DNA from: Pseudomonadota bacterium
Lineage (GTDB): Bacteria; Myxococcota; Myxococcia; Myxococcales; Myxococcaceae
Assembly (NCBI GenBank): GCA_023423535.1
Contig: JAFAFL010000159.1
Coordinates: 1-23,515 of the forward strand
DNA: 23,515 bases
Direction of reading: 5' to 3'
Of this stretch, positions 8,901 through 16,164 are shown piece by piece. The first letter of the stretch is position 1. Each line of letters begins with the position of its first letter. The translations under genes were made by a program, and so were the position numbers. Under the pieces are notes generated by a model. That model did not search any database. It saw only the letters and a program-made list of their open reading frames with translations, and was not told the origin of the DNA.

Positions 8901-9209
8901 GTCCGCAACACCAACGGGGAGATCTACGTCCAGCGGCGGAGCAACTACACCATCGTCTCCTGGCAGGACTTCCGCATCTACGCCCAGGGCGGCAACCAGG
9001 TGAACTTCCAGATCAAGCTCTTCGACAACGGGGTCATCGAGTACCACTACGGCAACATGAACCCCGGCACCTACGCGCCCGACCGCACCCGCGGCTCGGC
9101 GGCGACCGTGTGGCTCGAGAAGGAGGACGGCTCCTCCGCGCTCCCCTACAGCATCCGCCAGAACGGCGGCGTGCAGCCCAACTCCGGCGTGCGGTTCACC
9201 CCGCTCTAA
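5943..9209 (+). CDS. P2: large multidomain lipoprotein (Ig-like repeats, nidogen-like, lamin-tail)
   Basis: The ATG at 5943 is 9 bases after the P1 stop and 6 bases after AGG in TAGAGG, which overlaps that stop; the next ATG (5964) lacks a binding site. The 1,088-residue product has lipobox LAGC (Cys27) followed by a proline-rich tether (CPAEPLPPEPLP). Ig-like repeats fill residues about 45-500; one shows YPNENTTYELFADN. The first nidogen-like module is at about 515-690 (VFVSTNGFLVFG, RELVVQWDG). The lamin-tail domain starts at about 732 (RLSEVMYRP, GEWVEIFNTT, YDLDGFELDFG), with cysteines near 870 and 893. The C-terminal nidogen-like module (YTIVSWQDFR, IKLFDNGVIEYHYG) resembles that of P1. 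Odd point: this last module carries an extra, apparently unpaired cysteine in SVTICGIMTMG, where paralogues have Ser/Asn-Gly. N-terminal repeats are closest to those of P5. Confidence 0.9.
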   Translation: MNRTELSMRHTLVPFLGAVLALALAGCPAEPLPPEPLPAAPEILDFRASAEVVDAGATINLGWETKNAVSVELFDATRGAVSGADALSGTVDVTVNEATLFVLVAKNARGLRESRVVSVRVNEASREVLFFAAPQIVDAGGNATLAWSSPAARTVSLRVQGGEALDIGEQKASGSIAVQPERDTTYELLVDGVAHTATVRTRPTVALFTSAPTSMTAGEPLTLKWETRGATAVVVSRPGHGTVHTATNAEEVAAGEVTVNIPETLDPAAAFTWHLTALGTAAEVVTTTELTVYVAGQPRIVTSSAPRYARLGDTFTLAWTTKEADRVRVLADGAPIYESPDRAKAANHSLQFPTPEIEVTYTLLAINDRGGQVTRTHKVAPVGITHFNSFSVSPAQISQGGDPVTLTWSVDEARRVRIVANGTRTVFSTSGTGAVGGTVTVYPNENTTYELFADNLLGDEVDATGAVVVDAEALMTASPTGPVALNTPLDLSWTAGGATSEIWGMPHGDMVTRLPSTGFIDISETGTELPFAPNADDAVLPFDPQFDTFFWGQPAPSRVFVSTNGFLVFGNSSQTRSAVHAIPNSVVEKFFVAPLWADLEFKPGAKIYWEVVGEAPERELVVQWDGLRVFDGIGTEVTFQARIHQTGMIHFEYQTVDLGPASPVIGVQGPTPSQGLQFFPSLQPGLGITLFGPKAAPVAYGAVSSEPTGGFVKIGDAYLKLRFTPAVILPGLLRLSEVMYRPVAPLAATGEWVEIFNTTSASYDLDGFELDFGNGQTHTLSSANGNTVVPANGYLLLGQSADPLENDGVNVGYVYGPTFQLDDNGGTLSLNRGGPVASITWSTAAGGVGVSAQADASAALYAGGGTGGSICSSTAPFGTQNPQQLGTPGGSGACYPYSMSSIPGAFEDVSGTGTIVSLSSDYTGIAQVNLPAPFTYFGVTYNSFSVTICGIMTMGYTLTAAHDTAQDVLPSPNAPNGTLAIFWDRIVRNTNGEIYVQRRSNYTIVSWQDFRIYAQGGNQVNFQIKLFDNGVIEYHYGNMNPGTYAPDRTRGSAATVWLEKEDGSSALPYSIRQNGGVQPNSGVRFTPL

Positions 9210-9245
9210 GCGCCTCTTCGAGAACTGACGAGAACGAGGACAACC

Positions 9246-12200
9246 ATGTCTCGCACGCACCTGAACCAGACCCTCATCGCCGGGCTCTTCGCCGCCGCGG
9301 TCGCGCTCGCCGGCTGCCCCGCGAAGCCGCCGCCGGAAAAGGTCATCCCCACCCCCGCCTCGGTGAAGCGCTTCACCGCGGACAAGCCGGAGCTCGCCGA
9401 GCCCGGCCCGGTCACCCTCTCCTGGGAGGTCGAGGGCGCCACCGCGCTCGCCATCACCACCCTCTCCGGTGACCCGGTGGACGGCGTGGAGCTCGCGCCC
9501 ACCGGAGAAGTCTCCGTGGACGTGGCGCACGACACCCACTTCGTCCTCACCGCGCGCGGCGAGGGCGGCTCGGACTCCGCCGCGGTGGGCGTCACCGTGG
9601 GCACCGACAGGGAGCCCGGCCTCCTCTTCGCCGTCACCCCGCAAGAGGTCGCCTCCGGCGAGAGCGCCACCCTCGTCTGGAGCGCGCCTTCTGACGGCGT
9701 CTCCATCACCGCCGGCGGCGAGACCGTGATGGGCAGTGGCGGGCGCAAGGGCAGCCTCCTCGTCACCCCGCCCTTCACCACCGAGTACGAGCTGAAGGCC
9801 GGCGACAAGTCGATCACCCTCACCCTCGCGGTGACCCCCACGGTGAAGGGCTTCGCCGCCGACGTCTCCTCCGCCATGCCCGGCGACGAGGTGACCCTCT
9901 CCTTCTCCGCCAGCGGCGCCACGAGGGTGAGCCTCTCCTCCGACGGCCGCGGCGAGCTCTACGAGACGACCGACCCGGCGCAGATGGTGGACGGCTCGTT
10001 CACCGACACGATCCCGGGCCACGTCTCGAACCTCAACGGGCTCGTGCGCTACCTGCTCACCGCCGAGGGCCCCTCGGGCGCGGTCACGAAGGAGCTCACG
10101 CTCTGGGTGGGCGTGAACCCGGCCATCAGCTCCTTCAGCGTGCCGGAGTACGGCCTCGAGGACGGCACCTTCCCGGTGGGCTGGAAGCTCCTCGGCGCGG
10201 ACACCGTGGAGATCTCGGTGAACGACACCGTCGTCTTCGTCAGCACCACCGCGGCGCAGGCGCAGGAGCACAGCATCGAAGTCTCCACGCCCTCCGCCTC
10301 CGCGTTGGTCACCCTCCGCGCGACGAACGCCCGCGGCGGCACCGTCACGGACGCGAAGCCGGTCTCGCCCGTCGGCATCCCCACCATCGGCGGGCTCACC
10401 GCGTCGCCCACCACCGTCGTCAACGGCGGCGACCCGATCACGCTGAGCTGGAACGCGCCCAACGCGCGCAACGTGGTCGTCCGCGAGAAGGCCACCGGCC
10501 GCGCCCTCTTCACCCTCACCGGGCTCGGCGCCGAGACCGGTCCGGCGACGGTGCACGCGAACCGGGACACCGACTTCGTGGTCACCGTGGACAACACGCT
10601 CGGCGACACCGCCACCTCGGAGGCCGCCGTCACCGTCCAGAACGTGGCGCGGGTGCTCTTCAGCCCGGCGGACGTTCCGGCAGGCGCGAAGGTCACCATC
10701 ACCGGCACCACGGTCCCGCAGATCACCGAGCTCATCGGCGTGCCGGTGGACAGCTATGACGCCCCCGGCACCGCCTTCGAGGACATCGTGGACAACGGCG
10801 GGACGAGCATCGCCTACGTGGGTCCGGACACGTCCGCGAAGCTCGTCACCCTGCCGGAGACCTTCACCATGCCGCTGTTCGGCCAGACGCTGAGCGGCAA
10901 CCAGATCTCCTTCCACATCAACGGCTGGTTCTCCTTCCGCACCACCACGCTCTCCGGGCCGGACGTGGCCACCCCGCTGCCCTCCACGGTGCTCAGCCAG
11001 TGGGCGTTCCTCCCGCTGATGGAGGACCTGCGCGCGGTGGACGGCGACATCTACTACCGCTTCGACACGGTGGAGGGCGGCGTGCGCCGGCTCATCGTGC
11101 AGTGGGAGAACGTGCAGGCGGACCTCAACAACACGGTCGTTCCCGGCTCGTCCCTCACCTTCCAGGCGCAGCTCTACTCGGACGGGCGGGTGGTGTACGC
11201 CTACAAGTCGCTCGTGGGCCTCACCACCCAGCAGCCGGTCATCGGCCTGCAGGACGGCAGCGTTCGCTACTACCTCACCGCGAGCCAGCCGGCGACCGAG
11301 GGCGGCACCATCTCCTTCTTCGGGCGCACCGCCCTTCCGGTGGAGATCGTCGCCTACCCCGGCACCCAGTTCTTCCGCGGCGTGGCCCCCACCTTCGACC
11401 TCGACTTCCACGAGACGATGCCGGTCATCCCCGAGGGAGAGTTCTTCATCTCCGAGGTCAACCCGCAGCCGAACACGTCCGCGCCGCAGGGCGAGTGGTT
11501 CGAGCTGACGAACATCGCCAACCGCGCCTGGGACCTCTCCGGCTGGGAGCTGGACTTCGGCGGCGGGCTGACCCACACCATCCCGCAGAGCGCGAACGTC
11601 GTGCTGCCCCCGAACGGGACGCTCCTCTTCGCCTCCAGCGCGGACGGCGCGCAGAACGGCGGCATCACCCCGGACTACGTCTACCCGGCGGCGCTCACCA
11701 TGGCGGACGCGGCGGGGAGCATCCGGCTGCGGCTCGCCGGCACCGCCTACACGGCCGCCACCTGGGCCGGGGGCAGCGGGCACGGCCCCGGCATCGCGGC
11801 GAAGTTCGACCCGGTCTTGTCGAACCACTACTTCCTCGCCGGCGTGACGCAGTCCTCCTGCCCGTCCTCGGGCGCCTACGGCACGCAGACCGGCACCCCG
11901 GGCCTGCGGACCGCGGGCTGCTTCCCCTACCGCCTCGAGGCGCTGCCGCAGGGAGACTTCGAGCCGCTCTTCGCCTCCGGCACGAAGCTCAACGGCACGC
12001 TGACGAACGAGTTCGCGGTGACGCTCAGCCTCGGCAACGGCTCGCTGGCGGCGCCCATCCGCTGGGGGAACCGGCTCTACAACACCGCCTACGTCGGGGA
12101 TAACGGGTTCATCGTGCTGCGCGACCTGCCGTCCCAGTCCGCCTTTGCCTGCACCTCGTCCACGTCCTGCTTCGTGACGAACAAGACGGCGGTCACCTCG

Positions 12201-12590
12201 GTGGAGCCGGCCCGGACCATCGCTCCGTTCTGGGAGTCGCTCTCCGGCGCCACCCCGCTCGCGCACACTGGCATCTACACCGCCCGGCGTGACCCGAACG
12301 GCGCGCCCGGCACCGGCGACGAGTACACGATCATCTCGTGGGAGGGCTGGCGCAACAGCACCACCACCTCCTACGACCTCAACTTCCAGGTGAAGCTCTT
12401 CGACAACGGGAACATCGAGTACCACTACGGCAACATGTCCGGCCCGAACCAGACGCTCACCCGCGGGACGTCCGCCACCATCTGGCTCGAGGCCGAGGAC
12501 GGCCGCAGCGCGCTCGTCCACAACATCAACACCGCGTTCGGTTCCGGCGTGGACTCGAACACCGCGCTTCGCTTCCGGTACGTGCCGTAG
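9246..12590 (+). CDS. P3: large multidomain lipoprotein (Ig-like repeats, nidogen-like, lamin-tail)
   Basis: The ATG at 9246 follows GAGGA (9236-9240) by 5 bases and lies 36 bases after P2. The 1,114-residue product has lipobox LAGC (Cys24) and tether CPAKPPPEKVIPTP. Ig-like repeats run from about 40 to 490. The nidogen-like module at about 509-692 (TAFEDIVDNGGTS, LVTLPETF, RRLIVQWENVQ) is the closest relative of the one in P5. The lamin-tail domain begins at about 733 (FISEVNPQP, GEWFELTNIANRAWDLSGW) with cysteines near 872 and 891. The terminal nidogen-like module contains GDEYTIISWEGWR and VKLFDNGNIEYHYG. It also has a second close cysteine pair, ACTSSTSC, not found in the other five proteins. 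P3 is the last gene of the first operon: a strong terminator begins 36 bases after the stop. N-terminal part pairs with P6. Confidence 0.9.
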   Translation: MSRTHLNQTLIAGLFAAAVALAGCPAKPPPEKVIPTPASVKRFTADKPELAEPGPVTLSWEVEGATALAITTLSGDPVDGVELAPTGEVSVDVAHDTHFVLTARGEGGSDSAAVGVTVGTDREPGLLFAVTPQEVASGESATLVWSAPSDGVSITAGGETVMGSGGRKGSLLVTPPFTTEYELKAGDKSITLTLAVTPTVKGFAADVSSAMPGDEVTLSFSASGATRVSLSSDGRGELYETTDPAQMVDGSFTDTIPGHVSNLNGLVRYLLTAEGPSGAVTKELTLWVGVNPAISSFSVPEYGLEDGTFPVGWKLLGADTVEISVNDTVVFVSTTAAQAQEHSIEVSTPSASALVTLRATNARGGTVTDAKPVSPVGIPTIGGLTASPTTVVNGGDPITLSWNAPNARNVVVREKATGRALFTLTGLGAETGPATVHANRDTDFVVTVDNTLGDTATSEAAVTVQNVARVLFSPADVPAGAKVTITGTTVPQITELIGVPVDSYDAPGTAFEDIVDNGGTSIAYVGPDTSAKLVTLPETFTMPLFGQTLSGNQISFHINGWFSFRTTTLSGPDVATPLPSTVLSQWAFLPLMEDLRAVDGDIYYRFDTVEGGVRRLIVQWENVQADLNNTVVPGSSLTFQAQLYSDGRVVYAYKSLVGLTTQQPVIGLQDGSVRYYLTASQPATEGGTISFFGRTALPVEIVAYPGTQFFRGVAPTFDLDFHETMPVIPEGEFFISEVNPQPNTSAPQGEWFELTNIANRAWDLSGWELDFGGGLTHTIPQSANVVLPPNGTLLFASSADGAQNGGITPDYVYPAALTMADAAGSIRLRLAGTAYTAATWAGGSGHGPGIAAKFDPVLSNHYFLAGVTQSSCPSSGAYGTQTGTPGLRTAGCFPYRLEALPQGDFEPLFASGTKLNGTLTNEFAVTLSLGNGSLAAPIRWGNRLYNTAYVGDNGFIVLRDLPSQSAFACTSSTSCFVTNKTAVTSVEPARTIAPFWESLSGATPLAHTGIYTARRDPNGAPGTGDEYTIISWEGWRNSTTTSYDLNFQVKLFDNGNIEYHYGNMSGPNQTLTRGTSATIWLEAEDGRSALVHNINTAFGSGVDSNTALRFRYVP

Positions 12591-12626
12591 GCACTGCCAG
12601 TAAAGCAACGCAACTGAACAAAAGGG

Positions 12627-12668
12627 CGGGGCCGCACCGGGATTCGGGGCGGCCCCGTTTCATTTTCA
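12627..12668 (+). terminator. Rho-independent terminator of the P1-P3 operon
   Basis: A perfect 9-bp stem, CGGGGCCGC (12627-12635) with GCGGCCCCG (12649-12657), encloses a 13-base loop and is followed by TTTCATTTTC. It sits 36 bases after the P3 stop, so it closes the first three-gene unit and makes a separate promoter for P4 likely. Confidence 0.8.
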
Positions 12669-12697
12669 CGGGACTTTTCGCGAGCAGGCAGGCATCG

Positions 12698-12777
12698 GGC
12701 GCCAAAAATTCGACAGGGCCCCCTTCTTTCACGTTTGCAATGTCAGCTAAGATTCGCGGCCGTGAATTTCTGGCGCC
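12698..12777. repeat. Long-spaced imperfect inverted repeat in the P4 upstream region
   Basis: GGCGCCAAAAATTC (12698-12711) and GAATTTCTGGCGCC (12764-12777) are inverted copies with 13 of 14 matching bases and a 52-base spacer containing the candidate P4 promoter. The right arm overlaps the hairpin at 12771-12795, so the two structures compete. This could be a pair of operator half-sites or, if transcription starts upstream of it, an RNA switch. Confidence 0.45.
12733..12753 (+). promoter_or_regulatory. Candidate promoter block for the P4-P6 operon
   Basis: A GTTTG-N3-TGTCAGC block is followed by TAAGAT (12748-12753; 4 of 6 matches to TATAAT) in an AT-richer island between the terminator of the first operon and P4. 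The -35 region is poor (CTTTCA at 16-base spacing is the best available). The same block order precedes P1 at a similar distance from the ATG. The evidence is comparison of two copies only. Confidence 0.35.
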
Positions 12778-12795
12778 GGAGTGACACCGGCGCCA
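12771..12795 (+). promoter_or_regulatory. GC-rich stem-loop in the P4 leader
   Basis: A perfect 9-bp stem, TGGCGCCGG (12771-12779) with CCGGCGCCA (12787-12795), has a 7-base loop. There is no T tract after it, so it is not a terminator. It ends 15 bases before the P4 ribosome binding site (GGAG, 12810-12813). Its left arm overlaps the right arm of the inverted repeat at 12698-12777. Confidence 0.45.
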
Positions 12796-12822
12796 CCCAC
12801 CGAAGCGCCGGAGCCCCCCCTG

Positions 12823-15800
12823 ATGAATCGGACGCCGAAGTACGCTGCTCTCCTGCTCGCGGCAGTTGCTGTGGCCGCCTGTGGTGAGCGCAACGTTGTC
12901 TATCCGGAGCCCCCCGCTCCCCCGTCAATCAAGTCCTTCACGGTCAGCAAGACGAAGATCAACCTCGGCGAGGCGGTCACGCTCAGCTGGCTCACCGAGC
13001 ACGCCACCGAGCTGGAGATCCTCGACGACGCCGGCCTCAAGGTGGAGACGACCGGCGAGCCCGCCGAGGGTTCGGTCGAGGTGAAGCCGGAGCGCACGTC
13101 CTTCTTCGTCCTCCGGGCGAAGGGTGCGGGCGGCCGCGACTCGGCGTTCGTGCAGGTGGCGGTGGGCGAGGACCTGCGCGAGGCCTTCCTCGTGGCGGTG
13201 CCCCCCGAGGTCGACTCGGGCGAGCCCTCGCTGCTGCTCTGGTCCGCGCACCGCGCGAAGAGCGCCAGGCTCCAGACCTCCTTTGGCCAGGAGTTGCCGC
13301 TGAACCCGGCGGCTGGATCCGGCACCCTCGAGGTCGCCCCGTCGCGCACCGCCGTGTACACGCTGGTGGCCAGCGGGGTGAACAGCGCCGAGACCCTGAC
13401 GAAGAGCCAGGAGATCAAGGTCCGCCCGGTGGTGCAGAGCGCGGCGCTCTCCGCCGGCGCGGCGAAGGTCGGCGAGGAGATCGAGATCGCGTGGAAGACC
13501 CGCGGCGCGGGCGAGGTCGTCGTCTCCGAGGCGACCTTCGGTGAGCTCGCCCGCCGCACCTTCCCGGCCGAGGCCGCGCAGGTGGACGAGGGCGCCTTCA
13601 CCTTCACCGTTCCCGCCACCCTTCCCTCCGGCGAGGCGGTGCAGAACGGCCAGCCGCTGGACTTCACCGTCCAGGTGAAGACCGTCAACCCGGCGGTGAC
13701 CATCAGCCGCCCGCTGCCCGCGCACGTGGGCGAGGGCCCGGCGATCGTCCAGTTCAACGCGCCCGTCGCGGTGGGCGAGGGCCAGCCGCTCACCCTCTCG
13801 TGGGTCACGAGGAACTCCGAGCGCCTGCAGCTCTTCGCCGGCGGCGCGCTCATTCACGAGCCGCTCCCCACCCAGCAGGGTGCGGTGGCGCAGGGCAGCC
13901 TCACCATCAGCGCGCCCCCGTCGGACACCACGTACGAGCTCCGGGCGTTCAGCCACCTCGGCGCGCGGGTCTCCGCGACCCAGGCCGTCCGCGTGGTGAA
14001 GCTCCCGGTCATCAGCAACTTCAACCTCCAGGCGGGGGTGAACAGCCCCGGCGACGCGGCTGCCGCGTCCTGGACCACGCAGCACGCGACCCGCGCTTTC
14101 CTCCGGATCAAGAACGGTCCGAACCTCTCGATCGTCCCCGCCTCGCAGGTGGCCACCGGCACCGAGTCCGTGTACGTCGGCCAGTCGGCAACGGTCGTCC
14201 TCGAGGCCTACAACGACGCGGGCGACGTGGTGACCGAGGAGCGGGAAGTCACCGTGGCCGGCGAGCCGGTGCTCGCCGCCGGTCCCTCCCCGGTCTCCGC
14301 CGGCGACGAGGTGACCGTGCAGTGGAGCTTCCCCACCGCGCTGGCCGCCACCGTGATCGGCGACCCGCTGGAGAGCCACCTCAAGAACAACCCGTCCAAC
14401 GACTGGCTGGACCTCGCGCTCCACGCGGACGCGAAGGCGCTGCACTTCGACGACGAGACCAACGGCGTGGCCCAGATCCCGCTCGCGCTCCCCTTCCGCT
14501 TCCCGTTCGTCACCGGCATCCACGAGCGCTTCTTCGTGTCGGTGAACGGCGCGGTGGCCTTCCGCGAGAGCAGCGCGCTCGGCGCGCCGCAGAGCCTCGA
14601 GGGTGCCGCCGGCCTGCCGCCGATGCTCGCGCCCTTCTGGGACGACCTGGAGCTCGGTGACGGCGAGGTGCTGTGGGTGGTGGAGGGCGCAAGCTTCCCC
14701 CGCCGGCTGATCATCCAGTGGAACAAGGTCCGCACCGCGGCGGACGGCGCCAGCGAGCTGACCTTCCAGGCCCAGCTCTGGGAGACGGGCGAGACCCACT
14801 TCATCTACCAGACGCTCGTCGGCGGCGGCTCGGACGCGGCGACGGCCCGCATCGGCTGGCGCGCGGCGACGGACCTCGCGAAGGACCTGCAGATCGGCGC
14901 GCCGCTGCTCGTGTCGGGTGACGAGCTCGTGTTCCTCGGCAGCGGTCAGGCGGAGCGGACCTGGACCTACGCGGCGCAGCACGCGGGCACGGTCTCCCCG
15001 TTCGTGCGCACGCCGGCGGGCCGCTACATCCCCTTCAGCGCGCCGCTGAACGTGCTCGTCCCCGGCTCGGTGCAGCTCAACGAGGCGATGGTGCGCCCGC
15101 ACGCGGCGGCCACCGAGGGCGTGTGGGTGGAGCTCTTCAACCGCACCGGTGAGGACATCGACCTCTCCGGCACCGTGCTGACCTCCGACGCCACCACCAC
15201 CCAGTGGCTGCTGCCCGCGGGCACGGTCATCCCGGCCAACGGGTTCCTCGTGGTGGGCCAGAGCATCGACACCACCGTCAACGGCGGCGCGCCGGTGGAC
15301 GTGGCGTGGACGGACCTCCTCGTGGACGGCACGGTGGCGGACACGCTGACGCTCTCCGCGTCGAGCCCGCTGGCGACCCTCACCTGGACCGCGGCCCAGC
15401 CCATCGAGGGCCAGTCGTTCCAGGCCCCCGAGCGCGCGATCAACGCGAGCGGCACGCAGCTGCTCTGCACCCGGACCGAGACCTTCGGCACCGACGGCGC
15501 GATCGGCACCCCCGGCGCGGCGAACGAGACCTGCTTCGACTACACGGTGACGAGCATCCCGGTGGCCTACACGGACATCAGCGGCGTGGGCACCCCGTTC
15601 TTCACCGGCGACATGGACTCGGTGTACGTGGCGGTGACGCTCGGCGCTCCGGTGACCTACTTCGGGCAGAGCTACACCAGCCCGGTGACGGTGAGCTCCA
15701 ACGGCTGGGTGACCTTCGCGCCCTCCGCCACCTCCGCCACCGCGAACAAGACCGCACCCTCCACCAGCGACCCGACCGGCACCATCGCCCCGTTCTGGGA

Positions 15801-16149
15801 GGACCTCGAGGAGACCACGCTCCCCGGCACCAACGTGTACGGCGCGCGCATCCCCGCCAACGCGGATCCGGCGAACCCGGTGGGGCACTGGATCGTCCAG
15901 TGGCACCACTTCACCCGCTGGAACACCACCCCGGACGACGACCTCAACTTCCAGATCAAGCTCTTCGACGACGGCGTGATCGAGTTCCACTACGCGGCGA
16001 TGACCAGCGGATCGTCCTCGAACTGGGGCAACGGCAACGGCGCGACGATCTGGCTGGAGAACATGCTCGGCACCGCGGCGCTCCCGGTCGGCATCAACCA
16101 GGCCGTCATCAGCCCCCACAGCGCGTACCGCTTCACCCCGAAGCAGTAG
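12823..16149 (+). CDS. P4: large multidomain lipoprotein, N-terminal paralogue of P1
   Basis: I choose ATG 12823 because GGAG (12810-12813) lies 9 bases upstream and it yields a compact signal peptide with lipobox VAAC at Cys20. An in-frame GTG at 12781 lies inside a hairpin and adds 14 hydrophilic residues. The 1,108-residue product follows the P1 plan: Ig-like repeats to about 495, a nidogen-like module at about 526-693 (FFVSVNGAVAF, LAPFWDDLELG, RRLIIQWNK), a lamin-tail domain from about 750 (QLNEAMVRP, VWVELFNRTG, IDLSG) with cysteines near 881 and 904, and a terminal nidogen-like module (IVQWHHFTRW, IKLFDDGVIEFHYA). It shares RDSAFVQVAV and EAYNDAGDV with P1, and about 30 identical bases (13128-13157 against 2912-2941). 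First gene of the second operon, 15 bases before P5. Confidence 0.9.
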   Translation: MNRTPKYAALLLAAVAVAACGERNVVYPEPPAPPSIKSFTVSKTKINLGEAVTLSWLTEHATELEILDDAGLKVETTGEPAEGSVEVKPERTSFFVLRAKGAGGRDSAFVQVAVGEDLREAFLVAVPPEVDSGEPSLLLWSAHRAKSARLQTSFGQELPLNPAAGSGTLEVAPSRTAVYTLVASGVNSAETLTKSQEIKVRPVVQSAALSAGAAKVGEEIEIAWKTRGAGEVVVSEATFGELARRTFPAEAAQVDEGAFTFTVPATLPSGEAVQNGQPLDFTVQVKTVNPAVTISRPLPAHVGEGPAIVQFNAPVAVGEGQPLTLSWVTRNSERLQLFAGGALIHEPLPTQQGAVAQGSLTISAPPSDTTYELRAFSHLGARVSATQAVRVVKLPVISNFNLQAGVNSPGDAAAASWTTQHATRAFLRIKNGPNLSIVPASQVATGTESVYVGQSATVVLEAYNDAGDVVTEEREVTVAGEPVLAAGPSPVSAGDEVTVQWSFPTALAATVIGDPLESHLKNNPSNDWLDLALHADAKALHFDDETNGVAQIPLALPFRFPFVTGIHERFFVSVNGAVAFRESSALGAPQSLEGAAGLPPMLAPFWDDLELGDGEVLWVVEGASFPRRLIIQWNKVRTAADGASELTFQAQLWETGETHFIYQTLVGGGSDAATARIGWRAATDLAKDLQIGAPLLVSGDELVFLGSGQAERTWTYAAQHAGTVSPFVRTPAGRYIPFSAPLNVLVPGSVQLNEAMVRPHAAATEGVWVELFNRTGEDIDLSGTVLTSDATTTQWLLPAGTVIPANGFLVVGQSIDTTVNGGAPVDVAWTDLLVDGTVADTLTLSASSPLATLTWTAAQPIEGQSFQAPERAINASGTQLLCTRTETFGTDGAIGTPGAANETCFDYTVTSIPVAYTDISGVGTPFFTGDMDSVYVAVTLGAPVTYFGQSYTSPVTVSSNGWVTFAPSATSATANKTAPSTSDPTGTIAPFWEDLEETTLPGTNVYGARIPANADPANPVGHWIVQWHHFTRWNTTPDDDLNFQIKLFDDGVIEFHYAAMTSGSSSNWGNGNGATIWLENMLGTAALPVGINQAVISPHSAYRFTPKQ

Positions 16150-16164
16150 CCCGAGGTCACGCGC

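Noticed and set aside
2475..12608. Minus-strand open frame of 3,377 codons opposite P1-P3
   Set aside because: It is in exact codon register with P1-P3, runs through their intergenic gaps and exists because TTA, CTA and TCA codons are absent. Its product is low-complexity (R, G, A, V, H, E) with no domain, while the plus strand has signal peptides, binding sites and paralogy.
12781..12822. Upstream GTG start for P4
   Set aside because: It lies in the loop of a perfect hairpin, has no ribosome binding site, and would place 14 hydrophilic and proline-rich residues before a good lipoprotein signal peptide.
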